Positions 1 through 10,918 of a stretch of 60,000 nucleotides of DNA are shown in pieces. This DNA is from Adiantum capillus-veneris. Its lineage: Eukaryota; Streptophyta; Polypodiopsida; Polypodiales; Pteridaceae. The DNA is taken from positions 117,850,087 to 117,910,086 of the forward strand of contig CM043947.1 in assembly GCA_014529385.2 (NCBI GenBank), read 5' to 3'. The notes under the pieces were generated by a model that searched no databases, had not been told where the DNA came from, and was given only the letters and a program-made list of their open reading frames with translations. Position 1 is the stretch's first letter. The number at the start of each line of letters is the position of its first letter. Both the position numbers and the translations under genes were made by a program.

Positions 1-482
1 TTTACACATTGCATAGAACTTATGGGTGTAGGATGAAGCATAGGTGATGCTTCATCAACTTTGTATAGATAACTATACAATGCCATTATTGGCCACCATG
101 ATCTTCAAGTGGGAGGTTGTTGGGTTGTAGGCCAGGTGGACGTGGGAAACCACCCTTACTCACATTTTCTTCCTAATGAATATAGGGAGATAAAGTGAGA
201 GAGTTGAATTCACTCTCTCACTTTCCTCTCCACTAACCCAACTGTGTTGTGCAACTTATCCTTCTTCCCCAATTCCCTCTCTTGCACACCCCGTAAACCT
301 ACACTCTCACCACACCACCCTTACTCACATTTTCTTCCTAATGAATATAGGGAGAGAAAGTGAGAGAGTTGACTTCACTCTCTCACTTTCCTCTCCACTA
401 ACCCAACTGTGTTGTGCATCTTCTCCTTCTTCCCCAATTCCCTCTCTTGCACACCCCGTACACATGCACTCTCACCACATCA
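1..482 (+). mobile_element. 3' end of a Ty1/copia-like element (polypurine tract and 3' LTR)
   Basis: A purine-rich AAGTGGGAGGT run at about 108-117 is followed directly by TGTTGGG, the usual junction between internal region and 3' LTR in plant copia elements. The LTR would run from 118 to about 482, where it ends in CA and the older minus-strand integrase coding sequence resumes. It contains a near-perfect tandem duplication (about 150-315 and 318-478). The rest of the element lies to the left of the window, so no target duplication or second LTR can be checked. Confidence 0.6.
150..478. repeat. Tandem duplication, unit about 165 bp, inside the copia-like LTR
   Basis: The block beginning ACCACCCTTACTCACATTTT occurs at about 153 and again at about 316. 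Both copies carry the same AGTGAGAGAGTTGA...TCACTCTCTCACT inverted motif and the same CTCTTGCACACCCCGTA end. Copies differ at only a few bases, so the duplication is recent relative to the coding decay around it. Confidence 0.85.
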
Positions 483-1065
483 TCTAATGCCCAATCTTTT
501 GAATAAATTCATTACTTCATCAGCATTTAGCTCTCTCCTATCTACAATTATCTTTCCAACACATCCACATCCATGCAAGCACCAAGTATCTCATTTTCCA
601 AATTCCCAAAGGCATTGTGACCAAATCTACCACCCACTTGTAATGCATGACCAAGGGATAAGTAGGATGTAATCCATCTCAATGAAATACATTTGAGTAC
701 ATTTGTCATGTCATAGAACTTTATAAGAGTCCACAAAGATACATCCTTATAGATACCTTTCCACCAATACCTTTCTTTTACCTTGGCAAAGGTAGCCCAT
801 ACACCGCAATGTCCTACCCATAGAGTTTAATGAAACTCTTTGATGAGATTTTATTGAGTGTCCCTATCACAAATAATCCTCAATGGCATCTTCTTTATTT
901 GGGATAATTCCACAAGTAACCATCTTGCAAGAAATATCCATGTGTTTTTTTGTGTATCCTCTTGAACTCCTATTTGGTCCAATCATGTCAAAGTACTCAA
1001 ATACCAACCTATGAGCAACCATTGTCCTTCATACATATCCTCTTAAAACCTTTGTAGTGAACCTG
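483..1065 (-). pseudogene. Ty3/gypsy integrase fragment (decayed), continuing the element at 10007-15545
   Basis: Read on the minus strand, about 750-810 encodes GHCGVWATFAKVKERYWWKG, typical of the H2C2 zinc-binding end of gypsy integrase. Further on, at about 490-660, HYKWVVDLVTMPLG and GKIIVDRRELNAD match the start and second acidic block of the integrase core, with stops and frame changes between. The same element continues at 10007-15545; the two halves are separated by the gypsy element at 1071-10001. The piece is non-functional. The assignment rests on motif recognition in several frames. Confidence 0.65.
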
Positions 1066-1070
1066 CACAA

Positions 1071-1431
1071 TGTCATAATAATCAATATCTAATTCTCCTA
1101 AATGATTTTCTCATGTTAAACTGATCATTTAATATGGGGAAGTGCTAGGGGAGAAAAAGCTAGAATATTGGTTAAGCTAGCAGACCGGCCACAGTAGGGA
1201 TCCAAAGGAGGCAAAATAGGGATCCAAAGGGGGGGACATCTGCAAAAGATCCATGTGCAACAATGGGCTAAAAAGACACTAAGGTTTAGCCCATTAAGAC
1301 TTCCAAAATTCAAAGGTTGTGTCCAAAGGTCAACCATAGGGGAATTGGATGCTTTGTGTGTGTACAAAAAAGTCTTTATAATCCCTACTTAGGAGGGGGC
1401 GAGCCTTGCATGTAGGGGATGAAAGAGAAAG

Positions 1432-1497
<66 letters not shown>

Positions 1498-2657
1498 GCT
1501 CCTTTTACACAAAGGGAATGAGGGACACATGTCAGCTCCCTAGGCTAGATGCCCACAAGGTGTACCCAATCCCTATTGGATGGCCTTGGAGGTGGACCAA
1601 TGAGAATTAGGCTAGAGTAAATCTAGTTTAATTAATTTAAAAACACTTAATAAAAGAACCAATGAGAATTAAGTCCTCTAGAAGACTATTGGACAGTCTC
1701 CCAAGGGGTCCAATGAGCATTCAACAGCCCAATGACTTGCCTGATTCCTATTGGCCAGGAGGCAAAGGGTCCAATGAGAGTTTAGTTGAATTATTAAATT
1801 ACCTAAAGTTCTCACAAAAGGGGAAATGGGGACACATGTCAGAAGGCTATCACTTACGCTGCTTAATTGTCATTGGCTAGCCCTAGGGAGGTCCAATGAG
1901 AGGATAGCATGAGCAATTATCAAGAGGGGTCTCCCAAGAGAGAGAGGGGACTGATTTTTGCAAGGCGTTATCACACACAAACACTCACACAATCTCATGT
2001 GTGAAGTAAAGAAGACTCTCTCTCCTTCTCAAGCTTTAATGGAAATCTTACCACCTACTCCAAGCTTGTGAGAAGGGAGGCCTACACCAACAACTCTTGG
2101 CTTTGGGATGCAAATCCAACCAAGAGCCAAGCTTCAATGCATGCTCATATCCTCTACCATGCTAATTACTAAGCTAAGCTATGCTAATATGAGTGATTAT
2201 GTGAGGAGATGTACATCTTTCTCGTAAGATACTCCTTCTTCCTCTCAATCTACTCTCATACCCTGCTAGCTCTCACCATCTTTGAAGGTGTGTAAGGTCT
2301 TGGGTCTGAGACCGGGGATAATTGATGTTGTGTTTGCTTAGTACATGAAGCTTTCATCTTCTTTGCATAGCTACTCTTATTGTACAATGTCTCTCTTGAT
2401 GGGAGAAACCATAATACAAAGCCTTTTGGAGGGGGGACCGGCTCCATGCAAATCCGGTCCTCAATTGTTTTCAATAGCTTAATTTCTCTCTCATTTGAAA
2501 ATATTGATCATGCTATGTAAGTAGGTGTTATGCTTTTTGTTGCTCCCTCCAGCCAAGCACTCTTGTAATTCTCATTAGGAATCTATTCTAATGAAATGCC
2601 CACTATGTTCATGCTAATTTCCGCTACACAAAAGTTTTTAGGCCATTAAATGTTACA
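1071..2657 (+). repeat. 5' LTR of the 1071-10001 gypsy element
   Basis: The 1587-bp LTR begins TGTCATAATA and ends TGTTACA. It aligns throughout with 8407-10001 and, in reverse complement, with 18209-19800. The main length difference is the CA microsatellite (long here at 1434-1496, short in the other copy) plus small indels. Confidence 0.95.
1434..1496. repeat. (CA)n microsatellite in the 5' LTR
   Basis: About 31 uninterrupted CA dinucleotides. The corresponding tract in the 3' LTR (about 8785-8809) has only about 12 units, showing slippage after insertion. Confidence 0.97.
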
Positions 2658-2658
2658 T

Positions 2659-2676
2659 TGGTATTAGAGCACAAGG
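2659..2676 (+). promoter_or_regulatory. Primer-binding site (initiator-Met tRNA type)
   Basis: TGGTATTAGAGCACAAGG lies one base after the 5' LTR end. It matches the usual TGGTATCAGAGC primer site complementary to the 3' end of plant initiator methionine tRNA with one change. Confidence 0.85.
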
Positions 2677-3074
2677 TTTCTCTTTTCTTGCTCAAGAAGG
2701 GAGGTCCTCAAGCTAACTATAAATGGTTGGTATTATTAATTTCCTGTGAGTAAGTACAATAGGGATTTTTCAGCCTTGGAGTGCGCCTGCCGTCGTGCAG
2801 TTAACGGGGCATCACCGTCGAGAGCTATGGTCTTAATAGTGGAGTCCTACGGGGCTTGCCTACAGCTTAACCACTATTGAGCTATTATAAGCTTGACAGG
2901 AGCCGGTGCTATTTTGGTGTTGAAAGACCCTCTCTTCTATTCCTTGCAATTAATGGTATTCGAGCCACGGGTACAGTAGCTTGAGTGCTTTTTCTAAAGG
3001 GGTAAAGAGGAGTAGAAGCTAGGGCATGAAGTGCCAAAGTACACCTAAAAAGTTTAGACCTAAAAGTTGTTAGA
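2677..3074 (+). other. Untranslated leader of the gypsy element
   Basis: No long ORF is seen between the primer-binding site and the gag start at 3075. This is the position expected for the packaging and leader region. Confidence 0.5.
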
Positions 3075-4249
3075 ATGGCTGACAATAGTAAAGAGATTGA
3101 AAATAATGTTGATAAATTTGATTTTGCTAATGAGCAAGATACTAATGATGCTCCGATGCTTGTTAACTATCTTGTTTCTAGGCTTCAACAAGCCATGGGC
3201 AATCCATCTCTCCAAAGTGAAGTGCAACGGCAGCTCCGTGCTCACGGGATTCTCCAAGATCACCACCATGACGAGAGAACACCTAGGAAGCCTCCTTGTG
3301 AGACTTCCAAAAGAGGTCTCTCTCCGATTCGGGAAGAAGAAGAGAATCTATACAAAGGGCTCAAGAATTTACTTCTTGATGATGCATCTCCTTCCCAAAG
3401 GAGAACTAAAGAGCCTCCACCAAAGGAACGATAAAGAAGTGAGTCTCCCGCCACCTCGGTGGAGATGGCTCCACGAAGACGGCGGGCTAAACGCTCTCCA
3501 TCACCACCAAAGTAGAAAAGACCATCGCACCCTTCTCCACACCATAATTCAAAGAGGGATGATAAAAAGCAAGAGAAGGAAAAGGCGAGAAAGAGGACAC
3601 CCTCTTCTCCATCTTCTTCATCCTCTTCCTCTTATGAAAGTGATGGTGAATATGACGAAGATCAATACAAGAAAAAGGCGAGAAAGAGGTCACCCTCTTC
3701 TCCACCTTCCTCAAATTCTTCACCTTCTGAAGAAAGTGATGGTGCAACCTTTGAACCATCAAGAAGAAGAGGCCATAGGAATCCTATGCCGCGTGGAAGA
3801 GGTCGTCCAAGCTCAAGAAGTTCAAAGAGGGAGGGAAGAGCATCTCTTTCCTTACCTATGATGGAAACTTTGGTGCTACGGACAAAGTCTTGGCCTTTAT
3901 CCAGTAGTTTGATGCGGCGTTTGGAGATGAGGGCTTCACGGAGTCCTCTAACTACGCCAATGTAGCTATGCACTTTCAAAAGTCCGCCAGGCAATGGTGG
4001 TCTAGCCTACGAGCCAACGGTGAAGCTCCACGAACATGGAAAGCTTTAAGAGCTTCCATTATGAAGCACTTCTTGGCCACCGATGCCAAAGACAAAGTAC
4101 TCACCGAATGGCGAAGCTTAAAGCTCTCTCCCTATGAATCCATCCACAAATATGTAGACAAGTTTTGGGACCTACAACTCAAAGCCACCGTCTTCAAAAA
4201 GTTGGATTTTGGAGAGCAAAAGCAACAATTTTGTGCGGGCTTAACCTAA
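3075..4249 (+). pseudogene. gag of the gypsy element (interrupted)
   Basis: The N-terminal part (3075-3434) starts MADNSKEIENN and is a 119-residue open frame ending at a stop. A basic, serine-rich stretch with several frame changes follows (about 3435-3960). The capsid-like retrotransposon gag domain is clear at 3968-4249, with the motifs ARQWWSSL, W.ALRASIMKHF and WRSLKLSPYESIHKYVDKF. An in-frame TAA at 4247-4249 separates it from the zinc-knuckle and protease frame that continues at 4253. The protein would form the virus-like particle; this copy is broken. Confidence 0.8.
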
Positions 4250-4252
4250 GAA

Positions 4253-5407
4253 ATGGCGGAGTATGTCAACTCCCAAAGGCCACGTACCATATCGGCGGTA
4301 ATACACCATACTATGGTGGCCTCTCGAATCAATTTCCAAACGGGGGCTAAAAGAAATAATAAGCCCACGGAAAACAAGGGTTCCAACGAGCCTAAGGGGA
4401 AGGAAAATGTCCAAAAGTGTCCTAAGGGCAACTCCAAAAAAGCTAAAGAGAAGGGAGTTTACAAAGGTGAAAACAAACTCTCTCCTGAAGAGCTTGAGCG
4501 TTATCGCAAGGATAACCGGTGTTTCAAGTGCAGCGAACAAGGGCATGTGTACCGTGCCTGTCCCCAAAAGAACAAGTGCCAAGATCTTCCTAGAGCTACC
4601 TTGGTTGAAATCCAAGAGGAGGAGACTCACCAAACTCACCACAAAGGATCTCCTCTATGCCATGCTTGGGGAAAGGTAAGAGAACATGATGGTTTTATTC
4701 TCTTTGACCCTGGTTCTACTCACAATTTTATATCTATAGAGTTGGCCACCAAGCTAGGCATACAAGCCTATGAGATGGGAGATGTTCTACCCGCAGACAG
4801 TGCTTTCAAGGGGCAAGAAGCTTCATTCACTCCCTTAATCAAGAAATTGAGGCTTCATGTCCAAAGCTATGTGGACAAAGAGGACTTCTTTATTTCTCCT
4901 CTCAAGCAAGAGGATGTAATCCTAGGGGCACCATGGTTTGACTGCCTGGCTGCCAATGTTAAATTTCATGAAAGGAGAATCTCCTTTAAGTTCAGGGAAA
5001 AAGACATGTATATAGATGCTAAGGAAATGGGTAACACTATCCCCATTGTACATACACCAGCTTTCAACAAGTCAATAAAGAGCTCTATTTCCATGTACAT
5101 GATTTTTGTTAAAGATTCTCAAAATGAACCTAATGCTTTAGCAAAAGAAAATAAAAGCAACCAAAAGGAATTAGACTTATCCAATTTTCTCAAGGGGTTT
5201 CAAAATGTTTTTATTGACGACATCCCTTGTGAGCTACCTCCTAAACGAGGTAATGATGACCATGCAATTGAGCCTCTTCCAAGAAGTTCACTGCCTAATA
5301 AACCTCCTTATAGAGTTTGTCAAGCTCAACAAGAGGAGATTAAGCGGCAAGTGCATGAGCTTGTCAAGCTCAACAAGAGGAGATTATGCGGCAAGTGCAT
5401 GAGTTAG
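4253..5407 (+). pseudogene. Zinc knuckle and aspartic protease segment of gag-pol
   Basis: A 384-residue open frame in the same frame as the gag segment, separated from it by one stop. It has a CX2CX4HX4C zinc knuckle (CFKCSEQGHVYRAC) and then a retropepsin-like domain: FDPGSTHNFI stands where most retropepsins have DSG or DTG, and VILGAPWF is the downstream ILG motif. The frame ends in a 44-bp tandem duplication (5321-5408) that shifts it before RT. The product would process the polyprotein. Confidence 0.8.
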
Positions 5408-5408
5408 T
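5321..5408. repeat. 44-bp tandem duplication causing a frameshift at the protease-RT junction
   Basis: Two consecutive copies of a 44-bp unit beginning CAAGCTCAACAAGAGGAGAT (5321-5364 and 5365-5408) differ at about two positions. Because 44 is not a multiple of three, the duplication takes the reading frame out of register. Confidence 0.9.
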
Positions 5409-5989
5409 TGAGAAGGTCATGGTTAGGCCTAGCTCATCTCCATTTTGCTCACCTGTGCTATTAGTGCAAAAGAAAGACAACACATATCGTATGTGTCAAC
5501 TATAGAGCACTAAATAGGATCACTATCAAGAATAGGTTTCCCGTTCCACGGGTAGAAGACCTATTTGATAAGCTACAAGGATCGATCTACTTCAGTAGGA
5601 TTGATCTAAAAAGTGGCTATCATAAAATAAGAATAGTTGATCAAGACATTGTAAAGACCGCATTTCGCAGTACATTTGGTCTTTACGAATACATTGTCAT
5701 GCCTTTTGGCTTGACCAATGCACCAGCCACATTCAACCACTTGATGGAGAAGCTGTTCAGGCCTCATCGAACCTTCACTGGAGTGTTCTTTGATGATATA
5801 ATCATCTACTCTAATTCATTAGACGAACACAAGCAACACCTCCAGGTAATATTTCAAGTTTTAAGAGAGAATAAACTTTATGTTAATCGAAAGAAAAGTG
5901 AATTTTTCTTGCAAGAGATTCAGTATTTACGTCACATTATCTCCCAAGATGGCATCCAAATGGATCCATCAAAGCTAGAGGTAATATAA
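5409..5989 (+). pseudogene. Reverse transcriptase segment of the gypsy pol
   Basis: The frame is lost around 5490-5700, but RT motifs are plain: VRPSSSPFCSPVLLVQKKD, IDLKSGYH, MPFGLTNAPATF and the catalytic FFDDIIIYS (the YxDD-type box). An in-frame stop follows LEVI at 5989. It would copy element RNA into DNA; this copy is inactive. Confidence 0.85.
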
Positions 5990-6037
5990 GGATGGCCTAA
6001 ACCAAAGAATCTTCATGAACTAAGAAGCTTTATAGGT

Positions 6038-7330
6038 ATGTGTGCATACTATAGATGCTTCATAGAAAAGTTCTCACAAATTGCGCGACCATTACATGAC
6101 CTAAAAATGAAAAGCGTTAGGTATACATGGTATGCTGAGGAGAACAATGCTTTCAAAAAGCTTAAAGAAAAGCTTATCTCTCAACCTGTGCTTACACTAC
6201 CAGATCTCTCAAAACCATTTGAGGTCCAATGTAATGCTTGTGGTGATTGCCTTGGAGCTGTTTTGTTTCAAGAAGGGCATGCCATAGGCTATGAAAGTCG
6301 AAGGCTCGACCCTGTTGAGCAAGCTCTAGGAATATATGAAAAGGAACTCCTCGCAGTTCTACATGCCTTAGACTCATGGAAGCACTATTTATTGGGGACT
6401 CCTTTCATTCTGCGAACGGATCACCAAAGTCTTAAGTACTTCATGACGCAGACCAAGCTCTCCGACAAACAAATGAGGTGGGCAAATTTCCTTTCTCAAT
6501 TTCATTTTCATATTTCTCACATTGCTGGAAAGCATAATCAAGTAGCTAATGCACTCTCAAGATGGCCGAGAGTGAATGCGGTTTCCATAGCAACTCACAA
6601 TGATCTATCTTCAATGATAGATGAGTACGCTATTGATCCCGATTTCAGAGATGTGATTTTAGCCCTTGCATTAGGGAAGAAAGAAGAACCATTTACTTTA
6701 CAAGATGGTTATCTTCTCTATGGCAATAGACTATGTATTACTAACTCACTACGTGAGAAAGTAATGTATGAATCTCATGCTCCACCTTATGCGGGGCATA
6801 GAGGGATTCAGTCTACCTTAAAGGGAATTGAAACATATTTATATTGGCCTACCATGAAAGTGAACATACAAGAGTATGTTTCTAAATGTGTGGTATGCCA
6901 AAAGACAAAATTTGATAGAGGGAAGCAACTTGGATTGCTTCAACCCTTGCCAATCCCTAATTCACCATGGGAGATCATATCCATGGATTTTTTCTTTGGA
7001 TTGCCTAAATCTATCCATGGGAATATGGGAATATGGACGATAGTAGACAGGTTCAGTAAACAAGCCCATTTTATACCTGTTAAAAAGACTATCAAAGCCC
7101 ATCAAATGGCAACCCTCTTCATTTCACAAATTTTCAAGTACCATGGCTTGCCAATGTCCATAGTGTCGGATAGAGATCATAGAATGACCAGTAATTTTTG
7201 GAAGGGTCTCTTTGAGAATTTAGGGACAAGGCTAAACTTCTCTTCGGCCTATCATCCACAAATGGATGGGCAAAGTGAAATAGCTAATCTAACCATTCTC
7301 GATCTACTAAAAGCATATGTAACGGAATAG
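6038..7330 (+). pseudogene. RNase H and integrase segment of the gypsy pol
   Basis: A 430-residue open frame. RNase H is seen from FEVQCNACGDCLGAVLFQEG through YEKELLAVLHALDSWKHYL to LRTDHQSLKYF; the usual catalytic CDAS is CNAC here, so the first aspartate is lost. Integrase follows, with the H2C2 zinc finger (HAPPYAGHRG, CVVCQ) and core motifs DFFFGLPKS, SDRDHRMTS and QSEIAN, the last being the E block. The frame ends at 7330 with a premature stop after AYVTE, short of the usual integrase C-terminus. Confidence 0.85.
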
Positions 7331-8054
7331 ATCAAAGATCCCAATGGGAGAAGTACTTACCCTTAGTGGAGTATGCTTACAATAACACTGTACATACTTC
7401 CACGGGAAAATCACCTTTCTAGGTAATTGAGGGAAGATCAAAAAGTCCCTTGCTACTTAAGGTACATGGGAAGATCTTCGCTGCAGATGAGTATAGCCGG
7501 GACCTTTTCAAAAGATTAACGATGCTATCTCTATCGCACAGCAAAGGCAGAAGGCTACTGCTGACAAGCACAGAAGAGCCCAAACCTTTAAAGAAAATGA
7601 TTGGGTCTTATGAAAGTTTCCCAAGGATCGATTAAGGCACACGACGGGCAAGAATCCTACGGGACACCAAAAGTACTATGCTAAACTAGAAAAAAGGTAC
7701 TATGGTCCCTTCCAGATTCTTAGGCCAATCAATGAGATGGCCAATCAACTCAAGTTTCCCAATCATTGGCTCATACACAATGCTTTCCATGTGATCCTAT
7801 TAAAGCCTTACAAAGGAGAGCCACCTCAAGAACCAACTATTGAAGACCCACCGGAGATCGAGGACCAAGAGGAGGTGTTGCAGCCCGAGTCCATTCTCCG
7901 ACATGAAGACAAGGTACTAAGAGGCGGAAAGACTATACGACGATATCTTATTAAGTTTAAGAATTATCCTTTTGAAGATGCTAGATGGATGCAAGGCATA
8001 CAAGTAAAGGATAACCTAAACCTTGTCAATGCTTACAATGCTTCCCAAGAGTAA
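7331..8054 (+). pseudogene. Integrase C-terminus with chromodomain-like tail
   Basis: After frame shifts at 7331-7736, a 105-residue open frame (7737-8054) begins with the SH3-like block of integrase (HWLIHNAFHVILLKPYKG). It ends with VLRGGKTIRRYLIKFKNYPF followed by ARWM, which fits a chromodomain-type module at the C-terminus of chromovirus integrases. In relatives such modules steer integration to particular chromatin; that role is inferred here. Confidence 0.7.
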
Positions 8055-8393
8055 GCAAATGTACAAAATGTTAAAAATGAACAAAGTTTTTGTCTTATAA
8101 GACTCTCTTTTTCTTTATTGTGCACAAAATGAAGTAGTATCCGTGCTAAGATCAAGTTTGCGGAGAGGACGTCTCCCAAACACCAAGTAGAGCTTGTCAC
8201 TCTACTATGGAAGATTGATAGGACTAATGTGCAGACATGCTTGCGGCAGCCTCAGGCTCTCAGGCACCAAATGGAAGTCATCCATTGTGGAATGATGTCG
8301 TAGGGTAACATAGGGATCCTCTACCCGCTAAGAAAAGGATTCATGAATATGCTTTATCTTCTCTACACCATAGTCGAGGACGACTATGATTTC
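8055..8393 (+). other. 3' non-coding internal region of the gypsy element
   Basis: No coding signal is seen between the end of pol and the polypurine tract. Its last about 60 bases match, in reverse complement, the sequence beside the LTR at 18209-19800. Confidence 0.6.
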
Positions 8394-8403
8394 AAGAGAG
8401 AGG
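8394..8403 (+). promoter_or_regulatory. Polypurine tract of the gypsy element
   Basis: AAGAGAGAGG lies three bases before the 3' LTR start, the position of the plus-strand DNA primer. Confidence 0.8.
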
Positions 8404-8406
8404 TAA

Positions 8407-10001
8407 TGTCATAATAATCAATATCTAATTCTCCTAAATGATTTTCTCATGTTAAACTGATCATTTAATATGGGGAAGTGCCAGGGGAGAAAAAGCTAGA
8501 ATATTGGTTAAGCTAGTAGACTGGCCACGGTAGGGATCGAAAGGAGGGAAAATAGGGATCCAAAGGGGGGGCCATCTGCAAAAGAGCCATGTGCAACAAT
8601 GGGCTAAAAAGACCCTAAGGTTCAGCCCATTAAGAATTCCAAAATGCTAAGGTTCCAAAATTCAAAGGTTGTATCCAAAGGTCAACCATAGGGGAATTGG
8701 ATGCTTTGTGTGTGTACAAAAAAAGTCTTTATAATCCCTACTTAGGAGGGGGCAAGCCTTGCATGTAGGGGATGAGAGAGAAAGCCACACACACACACAC
8801 ACACACACAAGCTCCCTTTACACAAAGGGAATGAGGGACACATGTCAGCTCCCTAGGCTAGATGCCCACAAGTTGTACCCAATTGCTGTTGGATGGCCTT
8901 GGAGGTGGACCAATGAGAATTAGACTAGAGTAAATCTAGTTTAATTAATTTAAAAACACTTAATAAAAGAACCAATGAGAATTAAGTCCTCTAGAAGACT
9001 ATTGGACAGTCTCCCAAGGGGTCCAATGAGCATTCAGCAGCCCAATGGCTTGCCTGATTCCTATTGGCCAGGAGGCAAAGGGGTCCAATGAGAGTTTAGT
9101 TGAATTATTAAATTACCTAAAGCTCTCACAAAAGGGGAAAGGGGGACACATGTCAGAAGGCTATCACTTATGCTGCTTAATTGTCATTGGCTAGCCCTAG
9201 GGAGGTCCAATGAGAGGATAGCAAGAGAAATTAGCAAGAGGGGTCGCCCAAGAGAGAGAGGGGGCTGATTTTTGCAAGGCATTATCACACACACACTCAC
9301 ACAATCTCATGTGTGAAGTAAAGAAGACTCTCTCTCCTTCTCAAGCTTTAATGGAAAGCTTACCACCTACTCCAAGCTTATGAGAAGGGAGGTCTACACC
9401 AACAACTCTTGGCTTTGTGATGCAAATCCAACCAATATACAAGCTTCAATGCATGCTCATCTCCTCTACCATGCTAATTACTAAGCTAAGCTATGTTAAT
9501 ATGAGTGATTATGTGAGGAGATGTACATCTTTCTCGTAAGATACTCCTTCTTCCTCTCAATCTACTCTCATACCCTGCTAGCTCTCACCATCTTTGAAGG
9601 TGTGTGAGGTCTTGGGTCTGAGACCGGGGATAATTGATGTTGTGTTTGCTAAGTGTTTTTCTTAGTGCGTGAAGCTTTCATCTTCATTGCATAGCTAGTC
9701 TTGAAGGAACGCAAAGAATTGTATTGTACAATGTCTCTCTTGATGGGAGAAACCATAATACAAAGCCTTTTGGAGGGGGGACCGGCTCCATGCAAATCCG
9801 GTCCTCAACTGTTGTCAATAGCTTAATTTCTCTCTCTTTTGAAAATATTGATCATGCTATCTAACTAGGTGTTATGCTTTTTGTTGCTCTCTCCACCCAA
9901 GCACTCTTGTAATTCTCATTAGGAATCTATTCTAATGAAATGCCCATTATGTTCATGCTAATTTCCGCTACACACAAGTTTTTAGGCCATTAAATGTTAC
10001 A
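8407..10001 (+). repeat. 3' LTR of the 1071-10001 gypsy element
   Basis: A 1595-bp direct copy of 1071-2657 with scattered substitutions and small indels, ending ATGTTACA. It is followed at once by the CACAA target duplication. Confidence 0.95.
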
Positions 10002-10006
10002 CACAA

Positions 10007-10413
10007 CATACCTTAGCATGAGATATGATGTAGAAATTTATCCCTATATCATCAATCTTTTCCAACATTTCTTCCTTGTCTTTATACCTTGCCCTATAAA
10101 GCATATGTGGATAATTTCTTTGGAGAGTATTTAGAACAAAAGCTCCAAATCTCACCACATATTTGTGCCCCTCATCATCATCTTGCCCTATTTTCCATCC
10201 AATTCCAGTAGGACTTGTATCCACTGTCACAATGATGTGGCTTCCACATTCATAATACACCTTTCTCAAAGTCAGTGTGCACTGTAATAACTCTTTTAAC
10301 TTCTTTGTAGGTCTTACATGTGCATCTCTCCATTCAAACTTGTGGTTCTTTCTCAGTAATTGATATGCATGTGCATAATGTGAATATAAGCACCTATTTC
10401 TTTCTAAACACAA
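10007..10413 (-). pseudogene. RNase H fragment of the old gypsy element
   Basis: The minus-strand open frame carries EWRDAHVRPTKKLKELLQ and then TVDTSPTGIGW, the first catalytic block of a gypsy RNase H, followed by VVRFGAFVLNTLQRNYP. It is cut at the CACAA target duplication of the inserted element. Confidence 0.7.
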
Positions 10414-10752
10414 ATTTTGCTCCTGACAATGTAAGGTTGAATTTTTCTAATCTGGATAGTAACCTATCACAATCATCTATGAAATTTGTCTCAAATTTTC
10501 TGCACCCCCTCGAATCAAAAACCTCATCTTTGTCTTTTAGGTTGCATACTTTAATTTGTATATCATCTAGGAACGGAATAGTTATTTGGGGTATAAAGTT
10601 ATATAAGACTTTGTTCATACCATTCATCATATATGCAACCGTGTTGGTTGCTCCTTGTGATAAGGTACACATTCGTACCAAAACCAAATGTGTATTCATG
10701 GTAGTGAGGTCCTTGCTTTCCATTACTAGTGACGAAGGAAATTTGGAATGGC
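10394..10752 (-). pseudogene. Reverse transcriptase C-terminal part of the old gypsy element
   Basis: Motifs on the minus strand are DLTTMNTHLVLVRMCTL, QGATNTVAYMMNGMNKVL and IPFLDDIQIK, the last being the catalytic FLDD box. The N-terminal part lies at 12209-12449, separated by a 1.5-kb insert. The piece is non-functional. Confidence 0.8.
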
Positions 10753-10844
10753 GGCCTCTACACCAAAACAAACTCCATTGCGCCACAAGGGAAATGAGAT
10801 GAGGGCACCACCTAGTCTTGGAAGCGTGGACTAGGACCGCTACA

Positions 10845-10918
<74 letters not shown>

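Larger units (their letters stand above)
1071..10001 (+). mobile_element. Complete Ty3/gypsy LTR retrotransposon, chromovirus-like, non-autonomous by decay
   Basis: Two near-identical LTRs (1071-2657 and 8407-10001) both start TGTCATAATAATC and end ATGTTACA. The five bases CACAA occur at 1066-1070 and again at 10002-10006, a perfect target-site duplication. The order PBS, gag, zinc knuckle, protease, RT, RNase H, integrase, chromodomain-like tail, polypurine tract is that of Ty3/gypsy chromoviruses. Several in-frame stops and frameshifts show that this copy no longer encodes a full polyprotein. It sits inside the integrase/RNase H region of an older minus-strand gypsy element. Confidence 0.95.

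Noticed and set aside
3067-3861. 264-codon plus-strand ORF in the gypsy gag region
   Set aside because: It is out of frame with the gag motifs and rich in His/Leu/Arg from a purine-rich repeat region; the frame at 3075 carries the conserved sequence.
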